The notes: generated by a model not told the origin, from the sequence alone. Shown: positions 41,984 to 51,867, numbered from the stretch's first letter. The stretch is DNA of 64,000 bases from Bordetella petrii (GCF_000067205.1 NC_010170.1:2170001-2234000), one strand, 5' to 3'. Program-made: numbers and translations.

Positions 41984-42733
41984 ATGGATCGAATCATCTA
42001 CACCGCGATGGGGGGCGCCGCGCGCGCCGCCGAGCACCAGGCCGTGTTGAACAACAACATGGCCAACGTCAGCACGCCGGGGTTTCGCGAGCAGCTGGCG
42101 ATGTACCGCTCGGTGCCGGTACTGGACGGCACCTCGCTGCCCACGCGCGTCTCTACCGTGACCGCTACGCCGGGCAGCAATTTCCAGCTGGGCAACATGG
42201 AAACCACGGGCCGCGCGCTGGACGTGGCGCTGGCCGGGCCGGGGTGGCTGGCGATCCAGACCCCGCAGGGCGAGGCCTATACCCGCGCCGGCGACCTGCA
42301 AGTGGGCGTGAATGGCCTGCTGCAGACCGCGCAGGGGCAGCCGGTGCTGTCGGACCAGAACGGCGTGATCGACGTGCCGGAACTGGCCACGCTCACCATT
42401 GCCAGCGACGGCACCATCACGGCATTGGGGGCGGGCGACCCGCCCAACAATATCCTGAACCTGGGCCGCCTGAAGATGGTGAACCCGCCCGAGACGGCGA
42501 TGGTGCGCGGCGACGATGGCGTGTTTCGCATGGCGCAGGGCGGCGGCCAACCTTTGCCGGCCGATCCGGCGCTGCGCCTGATGTCGGGCGTGCTGGAAAG
42601 CAGCAATGCCAGCCCCATCAAGGCCATGGTCGGCATGATCGACAACGCGCGGCGTTTCGAGATGCAGATGCAGGTGATCAGCGAGGCCGACAAGAACGCC
42701 GAGCGGGCCAATGGCCTGCTTTCCATGAGCTAG
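41984..42733 (+). CDS. flgF: flagellar proximal rod protein FlgF
   Basis: A 249-residue rod subunit. MDRIIYTAMGGAARAAEHQAVLNNNMANVSTPGF contains the family NNMANVSTPGF motif, and the C-terminus is VGMIDNARRFEMQMQVI. It has normal length and is 29 bp after flgE. Confidence 0.95.
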   Translation: MDRIIYTAMGGAARAAEHQAVLNNNMANVSTPGFREQLAMYRSVPVLDGTSLPTRVSTVTATPGSNFQLGNMETTGRALDVALAGPGWLAIQTPQGEAYTRAGDLQVGVNGLLQTAQGQPVLSDQNGVIDVPELATLTIASDGTITALGAGDPPNNILNLGRLKMVNPPETAMVRGDDGVFRMAQGGGQPLPADPALRLMSGVLESSNASPIKAMVGMIDNARRFEMQMQVISEADKNAERANGLLSMS

Positions 42734-42786
42734 TAATTTTTTCACGCACGGCCCGGTAAATGCCGGCCGCGCCAGGAGTATTCACC

Positions 42787-43572
42787 ATGATGCGTTCGCT
42801 TTGGATCGCCAAGACCGGTCTCGAAGGCCAGCAAACGTCGATGGACGTGATTTCCAACAACCTGGCCAACGTCCAGACCAACGGTTTCAAGCGCGGCCGC
42901 GCCATTTTCCAGGACTTGATGTACCAGACGCTGCGCCAGCCCGGCGCCCAGGTGGGCGACGCCAACCAGTTGCCCACCGGCCTGCAACTGGGCACTGGCG
43001 TGCGGGTGGCTTCCACCGAGCGGGTATTTACGCAGGGCAACCTGAACAACACCGGCAGCGAACTGGACATCGCCATCGACGGCAAGGGGTTCCTGCAGGT
43101 GGACCTGCCCGACGGCACCCAGGCATACACGCGCGACGGCACGCTGCAGGTGGACCAGAACGGGCAGTTGACCACGGCGGGCGGCTATGTGATTCAGCCG
43201 CCCATCAACGTACCCGACAACGCGCTGTCGCTGACGATCGGCAAGGACGGCACGGTATCGGTTACTCAGCCCGGCGCGGCCGGCCTGAATGTGCAGATCG
43301 GCCAGTTGCAACTGGCGACCTTCATCAATCCGCCTGGCCTGCAGAGCGTGGGCGAGAACCTGTACCTGGAGACGGACTCGTCGGGCCCGGCGAATATTCT
43401 GCAGCCTGGCATCGACGGCGCGGGTTCGATCCTGCAGCAGTACGTCGAGACCTCGAACGTGAATGTGGCCGAGGAGCTGGTCAACATGATCACCACGCAG
43501 CGCGCGTACGAGATGAACAGCAAGGCTGTGAAGACCTCGGATGAAATGCTGGCCCGCCTGACGCAGCTGTGA
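42787..43572 (+). CDS. flgG: flagellar distal rod protein FlgG
   Basis: A 261-residue distal rod subunit, exactly the common family length. It has MMRSLWIAKTGLEGQQTSMD, the NNLANVQTNGFKRGRA motif, and a C-terminal VAEELVNMITTQRAYEMNSK helix. ATG 42787 has AGGAG 8 bp upstream. Its stop overlaps the flgH ATG (TGATG). Confidence 0.97.
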   Translation: MMRSLWIAKTGLEGQQTSMDVISNNLANVQTNGFKRGRAIFQDLMYQTLRQPGAQVGDANQLPTGLQLGTGVRVASTERVFTQGNLNNTGSELDIAIDGKGFLQVDLPDGTQAYTRDGTLQVDQNGQLTTAGGYVIQPPINVPDNALSLTIGKDGTVSVTQPGAAGLNVQIGQLQLATFINPPGLQSVGENLYLETDSSGPANILQPGIDGAGSILQQYVETSNVNVAEELVNMITTQRAYEMNSKAVKTSDEMLARLTQL

Positions 43573-44261
43573 TGCCCATGATTGTGCTGCGCCTGCTGTT
43601 CGCGGCCGTGCTGGCGCTGGCCGCGGCCGGTTGCGCCATGATTCCGCCCGAACCCGTCGTGACCGGGCCGGTGACTGCCGCGCCGCCGCCGCCGCCCATG
43701 CCGGCGGCGCAGCCCAATGGCTCGATCTACCAGCCGCGCGTCTACGGCAATTACCCGCTGTTCGAGGACCGCCGGCCGCGCAATGTGGGCGATATCGTCA
43801 CCATTGTGCTGAACGAGCGCACCAACGCCGCCAAGAACGTGGCCACCAACACCGACCGCAGCGGCAACGTGGGGTTGGGCATCGCCGCCACTCCCGGTTT
43901 CATGGACAGCTGGGCCAACGCCAAGTTGAATACCGACGCCTCTGGCTCCAACAAGGCCTCGGGCAAGGGCGATTCCAGCGCCAACAATACCTTCACCGGC
44001 ACCATCACCACCACGGTGATCGGCGTGTTGCCCAACGGCAACCTGCAGGTGGCCGGCGAGAAGCAGATCGCCATCAACCGCGGCAGCGAATACGTGCGCT
44101 TCTCGGGCGTGGTCGATCCACGCTCGATCACCGGGGCGAACTCGGTGTCGTCGACCCAGGTTGCCGATGCCCGCATCGAATACCGCAGCAAGGGCGTCAT
44201 GGATGAAGTGCAGACCATGGGCTGGCTGCAGCGCTTTTTCCTGATCGCCTCGCCATTCTGA
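43572..44261 (+). CDS. flgH: flagellar L-ring lipoprotein FlgH
   Basis: A 229-residue outer-membrane lipoprotein forming the L ring. The lipobox is LALAAAGCAM (Cys about 20). A Pro-rich linker follows, then PLFEDRRPRNVGDIVTIVL and NLQVAGEKQIAINRG, as in FlgH. ATG 43572 is favoured over the GTG one codon before it because it overlaps the flgG stop in the usual coupled way. Confidence 0.95.
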   Translation: MPMIVLRLLFAAVLALAAAGCAMIPPEPVVTGPVTAAPPPPPMPAAQPNGSIYQPRVYGNYPLFEDRRPRNVGDIVTIVLNERTNAAKNVATNTDRSGNVGLGIAATPGFMDSWANAKLNTDASGSNKASGKGDSSANNTFTGTITTTVIGVLPNGNLQVAGEKQIAINRGSEYVRFSGVVDPRSITGANSVSSTQVADARIEYRSKGVMDEVQTMGWLQRFFLIASPF

Positions 44262-44263
44262 CC

Positions 44264-45397
44264 ATGACGCCTACGCCTTCGTTTTCTGTTCTGTCGCGCC
44301 TGGCCGGCTGTGTTCTGGCGGCAGCGTTGCTGATGCTGGCCGGGCCCGCGCAGGCCGAGCGCATCAAGGACCTGGCTTCCATCCAGGGCGTGCGCGGCAA
44401 TCCCCTGATCGGCTATGGCCTGGTGGTGGGCCTGGACGGCAGCGGCGACCAGGTGCGGCAGACGCCGTTCACCCAGCAGAGCCTGACCAACATGCTGTCG
44501 CAGCTGGGCATTACCGTGCCGCCCGGCAGCAACATGCAGCTCAAGAACGTGGCGGCCGTCATGGTGACCGCCACGCTGCCGGCCTTCGCCCGGCCCGGGC
44601 AGCGCCTGGACGTGGTGGTGTCTTCGATGGGCAATGCCAAGAGCCTGCGGGGCGGCACCTTGCTGATGACGCCGCTGAAGGGCGCCGACAGCCAGGTGTA
44701 CGCCATCGCCCAGGGCAATATCCTGGTGGGCGGCGCGGGCGCGTCGGCAGGCGGCTCGAGCGTGCAGATCAACCAGCTCAATGGCGGCCGCATTAATGAC
44801 GGCGCCATTGTCGAGCGCGGCGTGCCGACCTCGTTCTCGCGGGACGGCCTGATCTACCTGGAAATGGACGTGACCGATTTCGGCACGACCCAGAACGTGG
44901 TGGCCGCGCTGAACCGCCAGTTCGGCGCGGGTACGGCAGAAGCCGTGGACGGCCGGGTAGTGCAGGTGCGCGGGCCGCTGGATGCCGCCGAGCAGGCGGC
45001 TTTCCTGGCCCGCGTCGAAAACCTGCAAGTGCGGCGCGCACCGGCCACGGCCAAGGTCATCATCAACGCGCGCACGGGGTCGGTGGTCATGAACCAAACC
45101 GTCATGATCGACGAGGCGGCCGTGGCGCATGGCAACCTGTCGGTGATCATCAATCGCCAGACCCAGGTGTCGCAGCCGGACACGCCGTTCGGCGGCGGCC
45201 AGACCGTGGTGGTGCCTAACACGCAGATCGAAGTGCGGCAGGAAGACGGCGCGTTGCACCGGGTGCGCACCAGCGCCAACCTGGCCGATGTGGTCAAGGC
45301 GCTGAACGCGCTGGGCGCCACGCCCCAGGACCTGCTGGCCATCCTGCAGGCAATGAAATCCGCCGGCGCGCTGCGCGCCGACCTTGAGATTATCTGA
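44264..45397 (+). CDS. flgI: flagellar P-ring protein FlgI
   Basis: A 377-residue periplasmic P-ring subunit. The signal peptide is about residues 1-30 (CVLAAALLMLAGPAQA). The mature start ERIKDLASIQGVRGNPLIGYG and the motif GLVVGLDGSGD are strongly conserved in FlgI. It starts 2 bp after flgH and overlaps flgJ by 1 base. Confidence 0.96.
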   Translation: MTPTPSFSVLSRLAGCVLAAALLMLAGPAQAERIKDLASIQGVRGNPLIGYGLVVGLDGSGDQVRQTPFTQQSLTNMLSQLGITVPPGSNMQLKNVAAVMVTATLPAFARPGQRLDVVVSSMGNAKSLRGGTLLMTPLKGADSQVYAIAQGNILVGGAGASAGGSSVQINQLNGGRINDGAIVERGVPTSFSRDGLIYLEMDVTDFGTTQNVVAALNRQFGAGTAEAVDGRVVQVRGPLDAAEQAAFLARVENLQVRRAPATAKVIINARTGSVVMNQTVMIDEAAVAHGNLSVIINRQTQVSQPDTPFGGGQTVVVPNTQIEVRQEDGALHRVRTSANLADVVKALNALGATPQDLLAILQAMKSAGALRADLEII

Positions 45398-46338
45398 TGG
45401 CCTTCGTCAGCTACACCCCGCGCCCGGATGCCCAGCAATCGGTATTCGACCTGGGCCGCCTGGCCGACCTGAAGCGCGGCGTGCGGGCCAAACCGGGCGA
45501 CTCGGCCGCGCAGAAGCAGGTGGCCACCCAGGTGGAGGCGCTGTTCCTGCAGATGATGCTCAAACGCATGCGCGAGGCCGGGCCCAAGAGCGGGCTGTTC
45601 GATTCGCAGCAGTCGCAGATGATGCAGTCCATGGCCGACGAGCAACTGGCGCTGCAACTGGCGCGGCCCGGCGTGGGCCTGGCGCAGGCGATGCTGCGGC
45701 AGATGCAGCAGGGCCGGCCGGCGGGCGTGGCCGATGCGGCCCTGGATGGGGTGCTGCAAAACGATAGCGCCCCGCGCCGGGTGACGGCGCTGCTGGACGT
45801 GCTGCGCAACAACCGCGCCAGCGACCGCGCACTGGCCGCGGCCGAGGGCGCGCCCGTTCATGTGGTGGACTTCGTTTCCCGCATGGCCGGGCCCGCGCAA
45901 GAGGCAGCCCGCCAGACGGGCGTGCCGGCACGCCTCATCCTGGGCCAGGCCGCGCTGGAGTCGGGTTGGGGCCGGCGCGAACTGAAATACGACAACGGCG
46001 CCACCAGTTACAACCTGTTCGGCATCAAGGCCGGATCGAGCTGGAACGGCAAGGTGGTGAATGTGCTGACCACCGAGTACGAAGACGGCGTGGCGCGCAA
46101 GGTGGTGCAGCCGTTCCGCGCCTATGGTTCGTACGAGGAGTCGTTCGCGGACTACGCGCGCCTGATCGGCGAGAACCCCCGCTACGAGCCGGTGCTGCAG
46201 GCCCGCGACGAGATCGACGCGGCGCGGCGTATCCAGGCGGCCGGCTATGCCACCGACCCGGCCTACGCCGACAAGCTGATCGCCATCATGGGGCAGCTGC
46301 GCGGGGCGGGCGGTACGGATTTTTCCCATGCCCGCTAA
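45397..46338 (+). CDS. flgJ: flagellar rod-cap/muramidase FlgJ
   Basis: A 313-residue bifunctional protein. The N-terminal rod-binding domain (about 40-120) has QVATQVEALFLQMMLKRMRE. The C-terminal beta-N-acetylglucosaminidase domain (about 160-305) opens a hole in peptidoglycan for the rod, with the catalytic glutamate in ILGQAALESGWGRRE. It has normal full-length beta/gamma-proteobacterial architecture. The flgK promoter begins in its stop codon. Confidence 0.95.
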   Translation: MAFVSYTPRPDAQQSVFDLGRLADLKRGVRAKPGDSAAQKQVATQVEALFLQMMLKRMREAGPKSGLFDSQQSQMMQSMADEQLALQLARPGVGLAQAMLRQMQQGRPAGVADAALDGVLQNDSAPRRVTALLDVLRNNRASDRALAAAEGAPVHVVDFVSRMAGPAQEAARQTGVPARLILGQAALESGWGRRELKYDNGATSYNLFGIKAGSSWNGKVVNVLTTEYEDGVARKVVQPFRAYGSYEESFADYARLIGENPRYEPVLQARDEIDAARRIQAAGYATDPAYADKLIAIMGQLRGAGGTDFSHAR

Positions 46339-46362
46339 ATTCGCGCCTGTGCCTGCCGTTAA
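46336..46362 (+). promoter_or_regulatory. sigma-28 (FliA) promoter of flgKL
   Basis: TAAATTCG (46336-46343), exactly 11 bp, GCCGTTAA (46355-46362), 45 bp before the flgK ATG. The -35 box starts at the flgJ TAA stop codon. It fits flgK and flgL being late genes while flgB-J are early. Confidence 0.8.
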
Positions 46363-46407
46363 CCCGGTATCAGGACCGGATACGGTTTTCTACGGGATAT
46401 CGGCAGC

Positions 46408-48057
46408 ATGAATCTGTACAACTTGGCGCTCACCGGGCTGAACGCATCCCAGGCGGGGATGGAAGTCACCAGCCACAATATCAACAACGCCGCCAACGCG
46501 GGGTATAGCCGGCAGCGCCTGGTCACCTCGACCGCCGGCGCGACCGAGACCGGTCAGGGCTTCTTCGGGCGCGGCGTGCAGGTCGACACCGTCAAGCGCC
46601 AGTACGACAGCTTCCTGTATCGCCAGATGGTGGGCGCGCAGGGCACAGGCGCGCAGCTCGCCACCCACTACGACCAGGTTTCGCAGATCAATAACCTGTT
46701 CGGCGACCGTACGGTGGGCATCACCCCGGCGCTGGAGAATTTTTTCGCCAGCCTCAACGCCGGCGCCAGCAATCCGGCCGACCCGGCTGTGCGCCAGGAC
46801 ATCCTTGGCAAGACCAATTCGCTGGTCACGCAGATCAACACCGCCTACCGCGAGTTGCAGAACTTGCGCGAGGGCGTGAACACGCAGATTTCGACCACGG
46901 TCGAGCAGGTCAACAGCTACCTGGAACGCATCAACGACCTGAACAAGCAGATCGTGGTGGCGCAGGGCAAGTCGGGCCACGCGCCCAACGACCTGCTCGA
47001 CCAGCGCGACCAGGCGCTGTCGGAACTGAACCAGCTGGTGGGCGTGCGCTATTACGAGCAGGGCAACAGCCTGAATATCACCCTGCAAAGCGGTCAGACG
47101 CTGCTGTCGGGCACGACGGTGTACCCGCTGGCGGCCGTGCAGTCGGCCTCCGATCCCACCCGCATGGCACTGGCCTATTCGCTGCCGGCCGGCTCGGGCT
47201 CTACTGTGCAGGTCGAGCTGTCCGACAGCGAGATCAGCGGCGGCAAGCTGGCGGGGTTCCTGCAGTTCCGCAGCCAGTCGCTGGACGCGGTGCAAGACCA
47301 GTTGGGGCAGCTGGCGATCGGCCTGGCCCTGGCGTTCAATGCCCAGCACGAAGCGGGCCTGGATCTGAACGGAGACCCGGGGGAAGCCCTGTTCGGCCTG
47401 AGCCAGCCGGCGGCGATCCCCAAGGTGGGCAATACGGGCGATGGCTCGCTGACGGCAGAGTTCACCGATGCCAGCGCCATTCACGCCACGTCGTACGACA
47501 TTGTCTACAACGGCACGCAATACGTGGTGACGCGCCAGTCGGACGGCGCCGTCCAGACGCTGACGCCATCGGCGGACACGCCGCCCACCATCGAGTTCGA
47601 TGGCATGACGGTGACCGTGGACGGCACGCCCGCGGCGGGCGACGTCTGGAAGCTGCAGGCCACCCGCGACGCGGCGCGCGACCTGAAGGCATTGATCACC
47701 GATCCGGCCAAGCTGGCTTTGGCTGATGCCGCCGGCGGCACCACCAACGGCGCCAACGGTTTGCTGCTGGCCAAGCTGCAGACGGAAAAAGTGCTGGGCG
47801 GCGGCACCCTGAGCCTGAGCGGGCAGTTTTCGCAGCTGATCAACAACATCGGCGTGCAGACCCAGCAGATCAAGACCGCCGCGACGGCGCAGGACAACCT
47901 GATTACCCAGCAGACCTCGGCGTACCTGTCGGTATCGGGCGTCAACCTGAACGAGGAATACGTGAACCTGACGATCTACCAGGAACAGTACCAGGCCAGC
48001 GCCAAGATTCTGGACGTGGCCAGCACGGTGTTCGACACCCTGCTGGGCCTGCGCTGA
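46408..48057 (+). CDS. flgK: hook-filament junction protein FlgK
   Basis: A 549-residue first junction protein (HAP1). The N-terminus has LYNLALTGLNASQAGMEVTS and a SHNINNAANAGYSRQ motif. The C-terminus has VNLNEEYVNLTIYQEQYQAS and a final VFDTLLGLR. The middle is variable. Exported with FlgN as chaperone. Preceded by its own FliA-type promoter. Confidence 0.96.
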   Translation: MNLYNLALTGLNASQAGMEVTSHNINNAANAGYSRQRLVTSTAGATETGQGFFGRGVQVDTVKRQYDSFLYRQMVGAQGTGAQLATHYDQVSQINNLFGDRTVGITPALENFFASLNAGASNPADPAVRQDILGKTNSLVTQINTAYRELQNLREGVNTQISTTVEQVNSYLERINDLNKQIVVAQGKSGHAPNDLLDQRDQALSELNQLVGVRYYEQGNSLNITLQSGQTLLSGTTVYPLAAVQSASDPTRMALAYSLPAGSGSTVQVELSDSEISGGKLAGFLQFRSQSLDAVQDQLGQLAIGLALAFNAQHEAGLDLNGDPGEALFGLSQPAAIPKVGNTGDGSLTAEFTDASAIHATSYDIVYNGTQYVVTRQSDGAVQTLTPSADTPPTIEFDGMTVTVDGTPAAGDVWKLQATRDAARDLKALITDPAKLALADAAGGTTNGANGLLLAKLQTEKVLGGGTLSLSGQFSQLINNIGVQTQQIKTAATAQDNLITQQTSAYLSVSGVNLNEEYVNLTIYQEQYQASAKILDVASTVFDTLLGLR

Positions 48058-48092
48058 TCGATGCCGATTGAGACGGATTTGGAGCTTTTCCC

Positions 48093-49310
48093 ATGCGCCT
48101 GAGCACTGCCCTGATTTACCAGAACGGCCTGAACGGCATCCTGAAGCAAGAAAGCACGCTGTCGCGGCTGCAGGAGCAACTGGCCAGCGGCCGCCGCGTG
48201 CTGACGCCGGCCGACGACCCGCTGGCCGCCTCGCTGGCGGTAAACGTGTCGCAGACGTCGAGCATGAACGCCACTTACGCGTCCAACCGCAATACGGCCA
48301 AGCAGACCCTGGGGCTGGAGAGCAATGCCCTGAGTTCGGTGGTGACCACGCTGCAGTCGGTGCTGCAGCGCGTGGTGCAGGCCGGCGGCACGCTCAGCGA
48401 CCCCGACCGGCAGGCGCTGGTGACCGAGCTCGAGGCCTCGCGCGACCAGCTGGTGGGCCTGGCCAATTCGACCGACGGCAATGGCCAATATCTGTTTTCG
48501 GGCCATCAGGGCTTCAGCGCGCCTGTTACGCTCGACGCCGACGGCAACGTGAGCTATGGCGGCGACAACGGCCAGCGCCTGATCCAGGTCGACCAAAGCC
48601 GGCAGATGGCGGGCAGCGACGTGATCTCGGACATCTTCGGCAAGGCGTCGGCGGGTTCGAAGGCCTATATCGTCGAGGCTAACGAGGCGAACACCGGTAC
48701 GGGCCAATTCAGCTCGGTGTCGTTCGACACGACGACTGGCAGCGGGGCGAATCAGGACTTCATCGTTACGTTCTCGGATGTCGGCGGCGTGTTGCACTAT
48801 ACGACCGATACGGTGCCGAGTTCGGCGCCGGTAACCGCGCCTTATGTCGAAGGCCAGACCATCGACCTGGGCGGCATCAGTTTCAGCGTGTCGGGGCAGC
48901 CGGCCGTGGGCGACAGCTACACCATCGAGACGCCCAAGGCGTCGAACATGGATATGTTCGAAACGCTCGACACCCTGATCGACACGCTGGGCCGTTCGAC
49001 CACCAACGATCCCGCCGCGGTTGCCGCCATCAACAACGCGTTGGCCACGGCCAACAAGAAGCTGAACCTCACCCTGGACAATGTGCTCACCGTGCAGGCA
49101 TCGGTGGGCGCCCGCCTGAACGAGCTCGATGCGCTCGATGCGGTGGGTTCGCAGCGCACGCTGTCGTATACCAAGCAGCTCTCCAACCTGGAAGACGTGG
49201 ACGTCTATTCCGTGACCTCTGAACTGCTGCTGCGCAAGGTTGCGCTCGACGCGGCGAGTTCGTCGTTTTCGATCATCCAGGGTTCCAGCCTATTCAGCCG
49301 AGGCCGTTAA
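48093..49310 (+). CDS. flgL: hook-filament junction protein FlgL
   Basis: A 405-residue flagellin-like junction protein (HAP3). MRLSTALIYQNGLNGILKQE and SGRRVLTPADDPLAASLAV at the N-terminus, and a helical C-terminus ending SSSFSIIQGSSLFSRG, match FlgL. It is 35 bp after flgK and shares its promoter. Confidence 0.95.
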   Translation: MRLSTALIYQNGLNGILKQESTLSRLQEQLASGRRVLTPADDPLAASLAVNVSQTSSMNATYASNRNTAKQTLGLESNALSSVVTTLQSVLQRVVQAGGTLSDPDRQALVTELEASRDQLVGLANSTDGNGQYLFSGHQGFSAPVTLDADGNVSYGGDNGQRLIQVDQSRQMAGSDVISDIFGKASAGSKAYIVEANEANTGTGQFSSVSFDTTTGSGANQDFIVTFSDVGGVLHYTTDTVPSSAPVTAPYVEGQTIDLGGISFSVSGQPAVGDSYTIETPKASNMDMFETLDTLIDTLGRSTTNDPAAVAAINNALATANKKLNLTLDNVLTVQASVGARLNELDALDAVGSQRTLSYTKQLSNLEDVDVYSVTSELLLRKVALDAASSSFSIIQGSSLFSRGR

Positions 49311-49358
49311 GCCGGCGATTCGGCATTTCTAGCGTATTTCCATCTATCACCTCAGATC

Positions 49359-51323
49359 ATGCTGTCCAATATGAAAGTACGCACAGGCATCCTGCTTGTG
49401 CTCGGCGTATTACTGCTGGCCTTGTTGGCATCCAACGGCACTGCCTGGCTGGCCATGTATTCCAGCAACGACAAGCTCGATCGGGTCAATTCGGCTTATT
49501 CGAACCAAGTTGTGCCGGTATATGAGGCCAGCACCCTGCTGCAGCGCTCGCGCCTGAACCTGGCGGCGGCAGCCGTCGAGCTGCAAGCGGGCCGCTTCCC
49601 CGAAGCCGACCGGTTTCTGCAGCGCGCGCGGGAGGCCGGCAATACGGCTGCGCAGGTAATGGCTGACTTCATGAAAAGGGAGAAGAGCGCCACGTTGCAG
49701 GAAAAGTCGGCCACCCTGAATACAGCCTACCAGCGTTACGCCAGCCAGGCGCAGTCGCAGGGTGAGGCGCTGGGCAAGCAGGACACCCGCGCGTTTATCG
49801 AGCGCAACGACGACACCCAGGCCGCCGCGATCGCATTCGACGAGACGCTGGCGGGTTATCTGAAGTACATCGATGAGCGCACCGACGAGCTGGTGGTCGA
49901 GGCGCATACCGACTACTCCATGTCCCGCATCGTGTCGATCGCGCTGGCGGCCATTGCCTTGGTGTTGGCGGCATTGTGCTGGATATTCATGCAGCGCAGC
50001 GTGCTGCGGCCGTTGCGCCTGGCGGGCCAGCATTTTGACAAGATCGCCGCGGGCGACCTGACGGCCCGGGTCGAGGTGCACAGCACGAACGAAATGGGGC
50101 ACCTGTTCTCGGCGTTGCGGCGCATGCAGGAGAACCTGGCGCGCACGGTGTCGCAGGTGCGCCGCGGGGTGGACGAGATCAACGTGGGTTCGCGCGAGAT
50201 TTCGGCGGGCAACACCGACCTGAGCAGCCGTACCGAGCAACAGGCGGCGTCGCTGGAAGAGACGGCGGCGTCGATGGAAGAGTTGGCCTCGACGGTCAAG
50301 CAGAACGCCGACAACGCGCGCCAGGCGAATCAGCTGGCGGCCAGCGCCTCGGACGTGGCCGAGCGCGGCGGAGCGGCGGTCTCGGAAGTGGTGAGCACGA
50401 TGGAAGGGATTTCGGCGAGCTCGCGCAAGATTTCCGAGATTGTGTCGGTGATTGACGGGATCGCGTTCCAGACGAACATTCTGGCGCTGAACGCGGCGGT
50501 GGAAGCGGCGCGCGCGGGCGAGCAGGGCAAGGGCTTTGCGGTGGTGGCGGGCGAAGTGCGCTCGCTGGCGCAGCGCAGCGCGCAGGCGGCCAAGGAAATC
50601 AAGGTGCTGATCGAGGACTCGGTGAGCAAGGTGGGCACGGGTTCGCAGCAGGTGGAGCGGGCCGGTGCGACGATGCAAGAGATCGTGGCGTCGGTCAAGC
50701 GGGTGACGGACATCATGGGCGAGATTTCGGCGGCCTCGGAAGAGCAGTCGGGCGGGATCGACCAGGTGAACCGCGCGGTGTCGCAGATGGATGAAGTGAC
50801 GCAGCAGAACGCGGCGCTGGTGGAAGAGGCGGCCGCGGCGGCGGGCTCGCTGCAAGAGCAGGCGCAGCAGCTGGCCGAGGCGGTGGCGGTGTTCAAGATC
50901 AACGCCGGCGAAGTCATCGAAGTGCCGGCCCAGCAATTGACGGCCCAACACGCGCCGCGCGTGGCCGAGAGCGCGCGGCAGTCGGCGGCGACTGCAACCA
51001 CGGCCGCCCGCGGCGCCGAGCCGGCGCCCTCGGCGCCGCTGCGCCAGTTGCCTGGGGCGACGACGCAGGCGCCGGCGCCAGCCGCCGCGGCTGCTGCGCC
51101 GCGCACGGCGCGCAGTGTACGCCGGGCCGACCAGGCGTCCGCGCCGGCGGAAAGCACCGCGTCGTCGGTTACGCGACGTGCCGCCGCGGCACAACCGCAG
51201 GCCGAAGGCGCCAGCGCCTCGCGCCCGGCGCGCCGCCCGACGGTTGCGGCCACGGGGCCGATTGCGGCGAACTCGGCAGCCCGTCGCGCCGCCGCGGCGG
51301 ACGACGATTGGGAATCTTTCTGA
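49359..51323 (+). CDS. methyl-accepting chemotaxis protein with CheR-docking-like tail, copy 2
   Basis: A 654-residue receptor. TM1 is at about 9-30. The periplasmic four-helix-bundle (TarH-type) domain spans about 35-185, with SNQVVPVYEASTLLQRSRLNL, and TM2 about 190-212. HAMP and a signalling domain identical to the other two receptors follow. After the shared cassette comes a 125-residue Ala/Pro/Arg-rich linker ending in DDDWESF. That terminal WESF matches the x-W-x-x-F pentapeptide used by major receptors to tether CheR. An ATG at 49371 is an alternative start. The first to be made after flgL, with no clear promoter in the 48-bp gap. Confidence 0.93.
   Translation: MLSNMKVRTGILLVLGVLLLALLASNGTAWLAMYSSNDKLDRVNSAYSNQVVPVYEASTLLQRSRLNLAAAAVELQAGRFPEADRFLQRAREAGNTAAQVMADFMKREKSATLQEKSATLNTAYQRYASQAQSQGEALGKQDTRAFIERNDDTQAAAIAFDETLAGYLKYIDERTDELVVEAHTDYSMSRIVSIALAAIALVLAALCWIFMQRSVLRPLRLAGQHFDKIAAGDLTARVEVHSTNEMGHLFSALRRMQENLARTVSQVRRGVDEINVGSREISAGNTDLSSRTEQQAASLEETAASMEELASTVKQNADNARQANQLAASASDVAERGGAAVSEVVSTMEGISASSRKISEIVSVIDGIAFQTNILALNAAVEAARAGEQGKGFAVVAGEVRSLAQRSAQAAKEIKVLIEDSVSKVGTGSQQVERAGATMQEIVASVKRVTDIMGEISAASEEQSGGIDQVNRAVSQMDEVTQQNAALVEEAAAAAGSLQEQAQQLAEAVAVFKINAGEVIEVPAQQLTAQHAPRVAESARQSAATATTAARGAEPAPSAPLRQLPGATTQAPAPAAAAAAPRTARSVRRADQASAPAESTASSVTRRAAAAQPQAEGASASRPARRPTVAATGPIAANSAARRAAAADDDWESF
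50046..50929 (+). repeat. 884-bp HAMP/signalling cassette, copy B
   Basis: The same limits and length as copies A and C. The first ~80 bp (HAMP output end) differ at several positions (CACAGCACGAACGAAATGGG here against CGCAACAGCAATGAAATCGG). The remaining ~800 bp are almost identical, consistent with conversion tracts of different extent. Confidence 0.92.
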
Positions 51324-51357
51324 TGCGCCGGCAAGCTGGCGCGAATGGGTGGCGGGC

Positions 51358-51774
51358 ATGCGTTTGAGAACGACGCTGGCCGTGCTGGGTGTGACGTGGT
51401 TGCTGGCTGGCTGCATGACGGCCGGGCGCAACTTCGATCCCGGCCAGCTGTCGCGCCTGACACCCGGCGAATCGACGCTGGAAGAAGCTTCGTATGCATT
51501 GGGGGCCGCGCCGGCCATGCTGTATGGGCAGAGCGACGGCGGCACGCTGGCGCTCTGGTCGTTCAAGGCCACATTCGTGACCGACGGCTTGTACAGCCGT
51601 AAGCAGGCCATGTTGCAGTTCGGCCCCGATGGCAGGCTGGTGCGGCTGGTGGACACCACCAATGTGCTGCTCGAGCCCTGGGAGCGCAGAAAGCTGCTTG
51701 GGCCCGCGCCACCGCGGCTGGACGGCCCGGCGGGTGCGCCATGGAACCCGGCGCCGCCAGCGCCGGAGCAATAG
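51358..51774 (+). CDS. small outer-membrane-type lipoprotein (SmpA/BamE-like fold)
   Basis: A 138-residue predicted lipoprotein. A signal peptide with lipobox WLLAGC (Cys about 19) leads into a region FDPGQLSRLTPGESTLEEASYALGAAPAMLY. Its G-x-(S/T)-x-x-(E)-(A/V) then LG-x-P spacing resembles the SmpA/OmlA (BamE) fold. A beta-rich middle (ALWSFKATFVTD) and a Pro-rich tail follow. Wedged between two mcp genes and probably co-transcribed with them. A role in chemotaxis or envelope maintenance is not established by anything in the sequence. Upstream in-frame codons overlap the mcp tail and are rejected. Confidence 0.7.
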   Translation: MRLRTTLAVLGVTWLLAGCMTAGRNFDPGQLSRLTPGESTLEEASYALGAAPAMLYGQSDGGTLALWSFKATFVTDGLYSRKQAMLQFGPDGRLVRLVDTTNVLLEPWERRKLLGPAPPRLDGPAGAPWNPAPPAPEQ

Positions 51775-51867
51775 TGGGCATGGCGCAGTCAGCCAGAGCC
51801 GATGGGTTGCCGGCATTTGCCGGCAGTGAACGAGTTTCGGAATACTACTGAAATACGGGGGAGAGCG

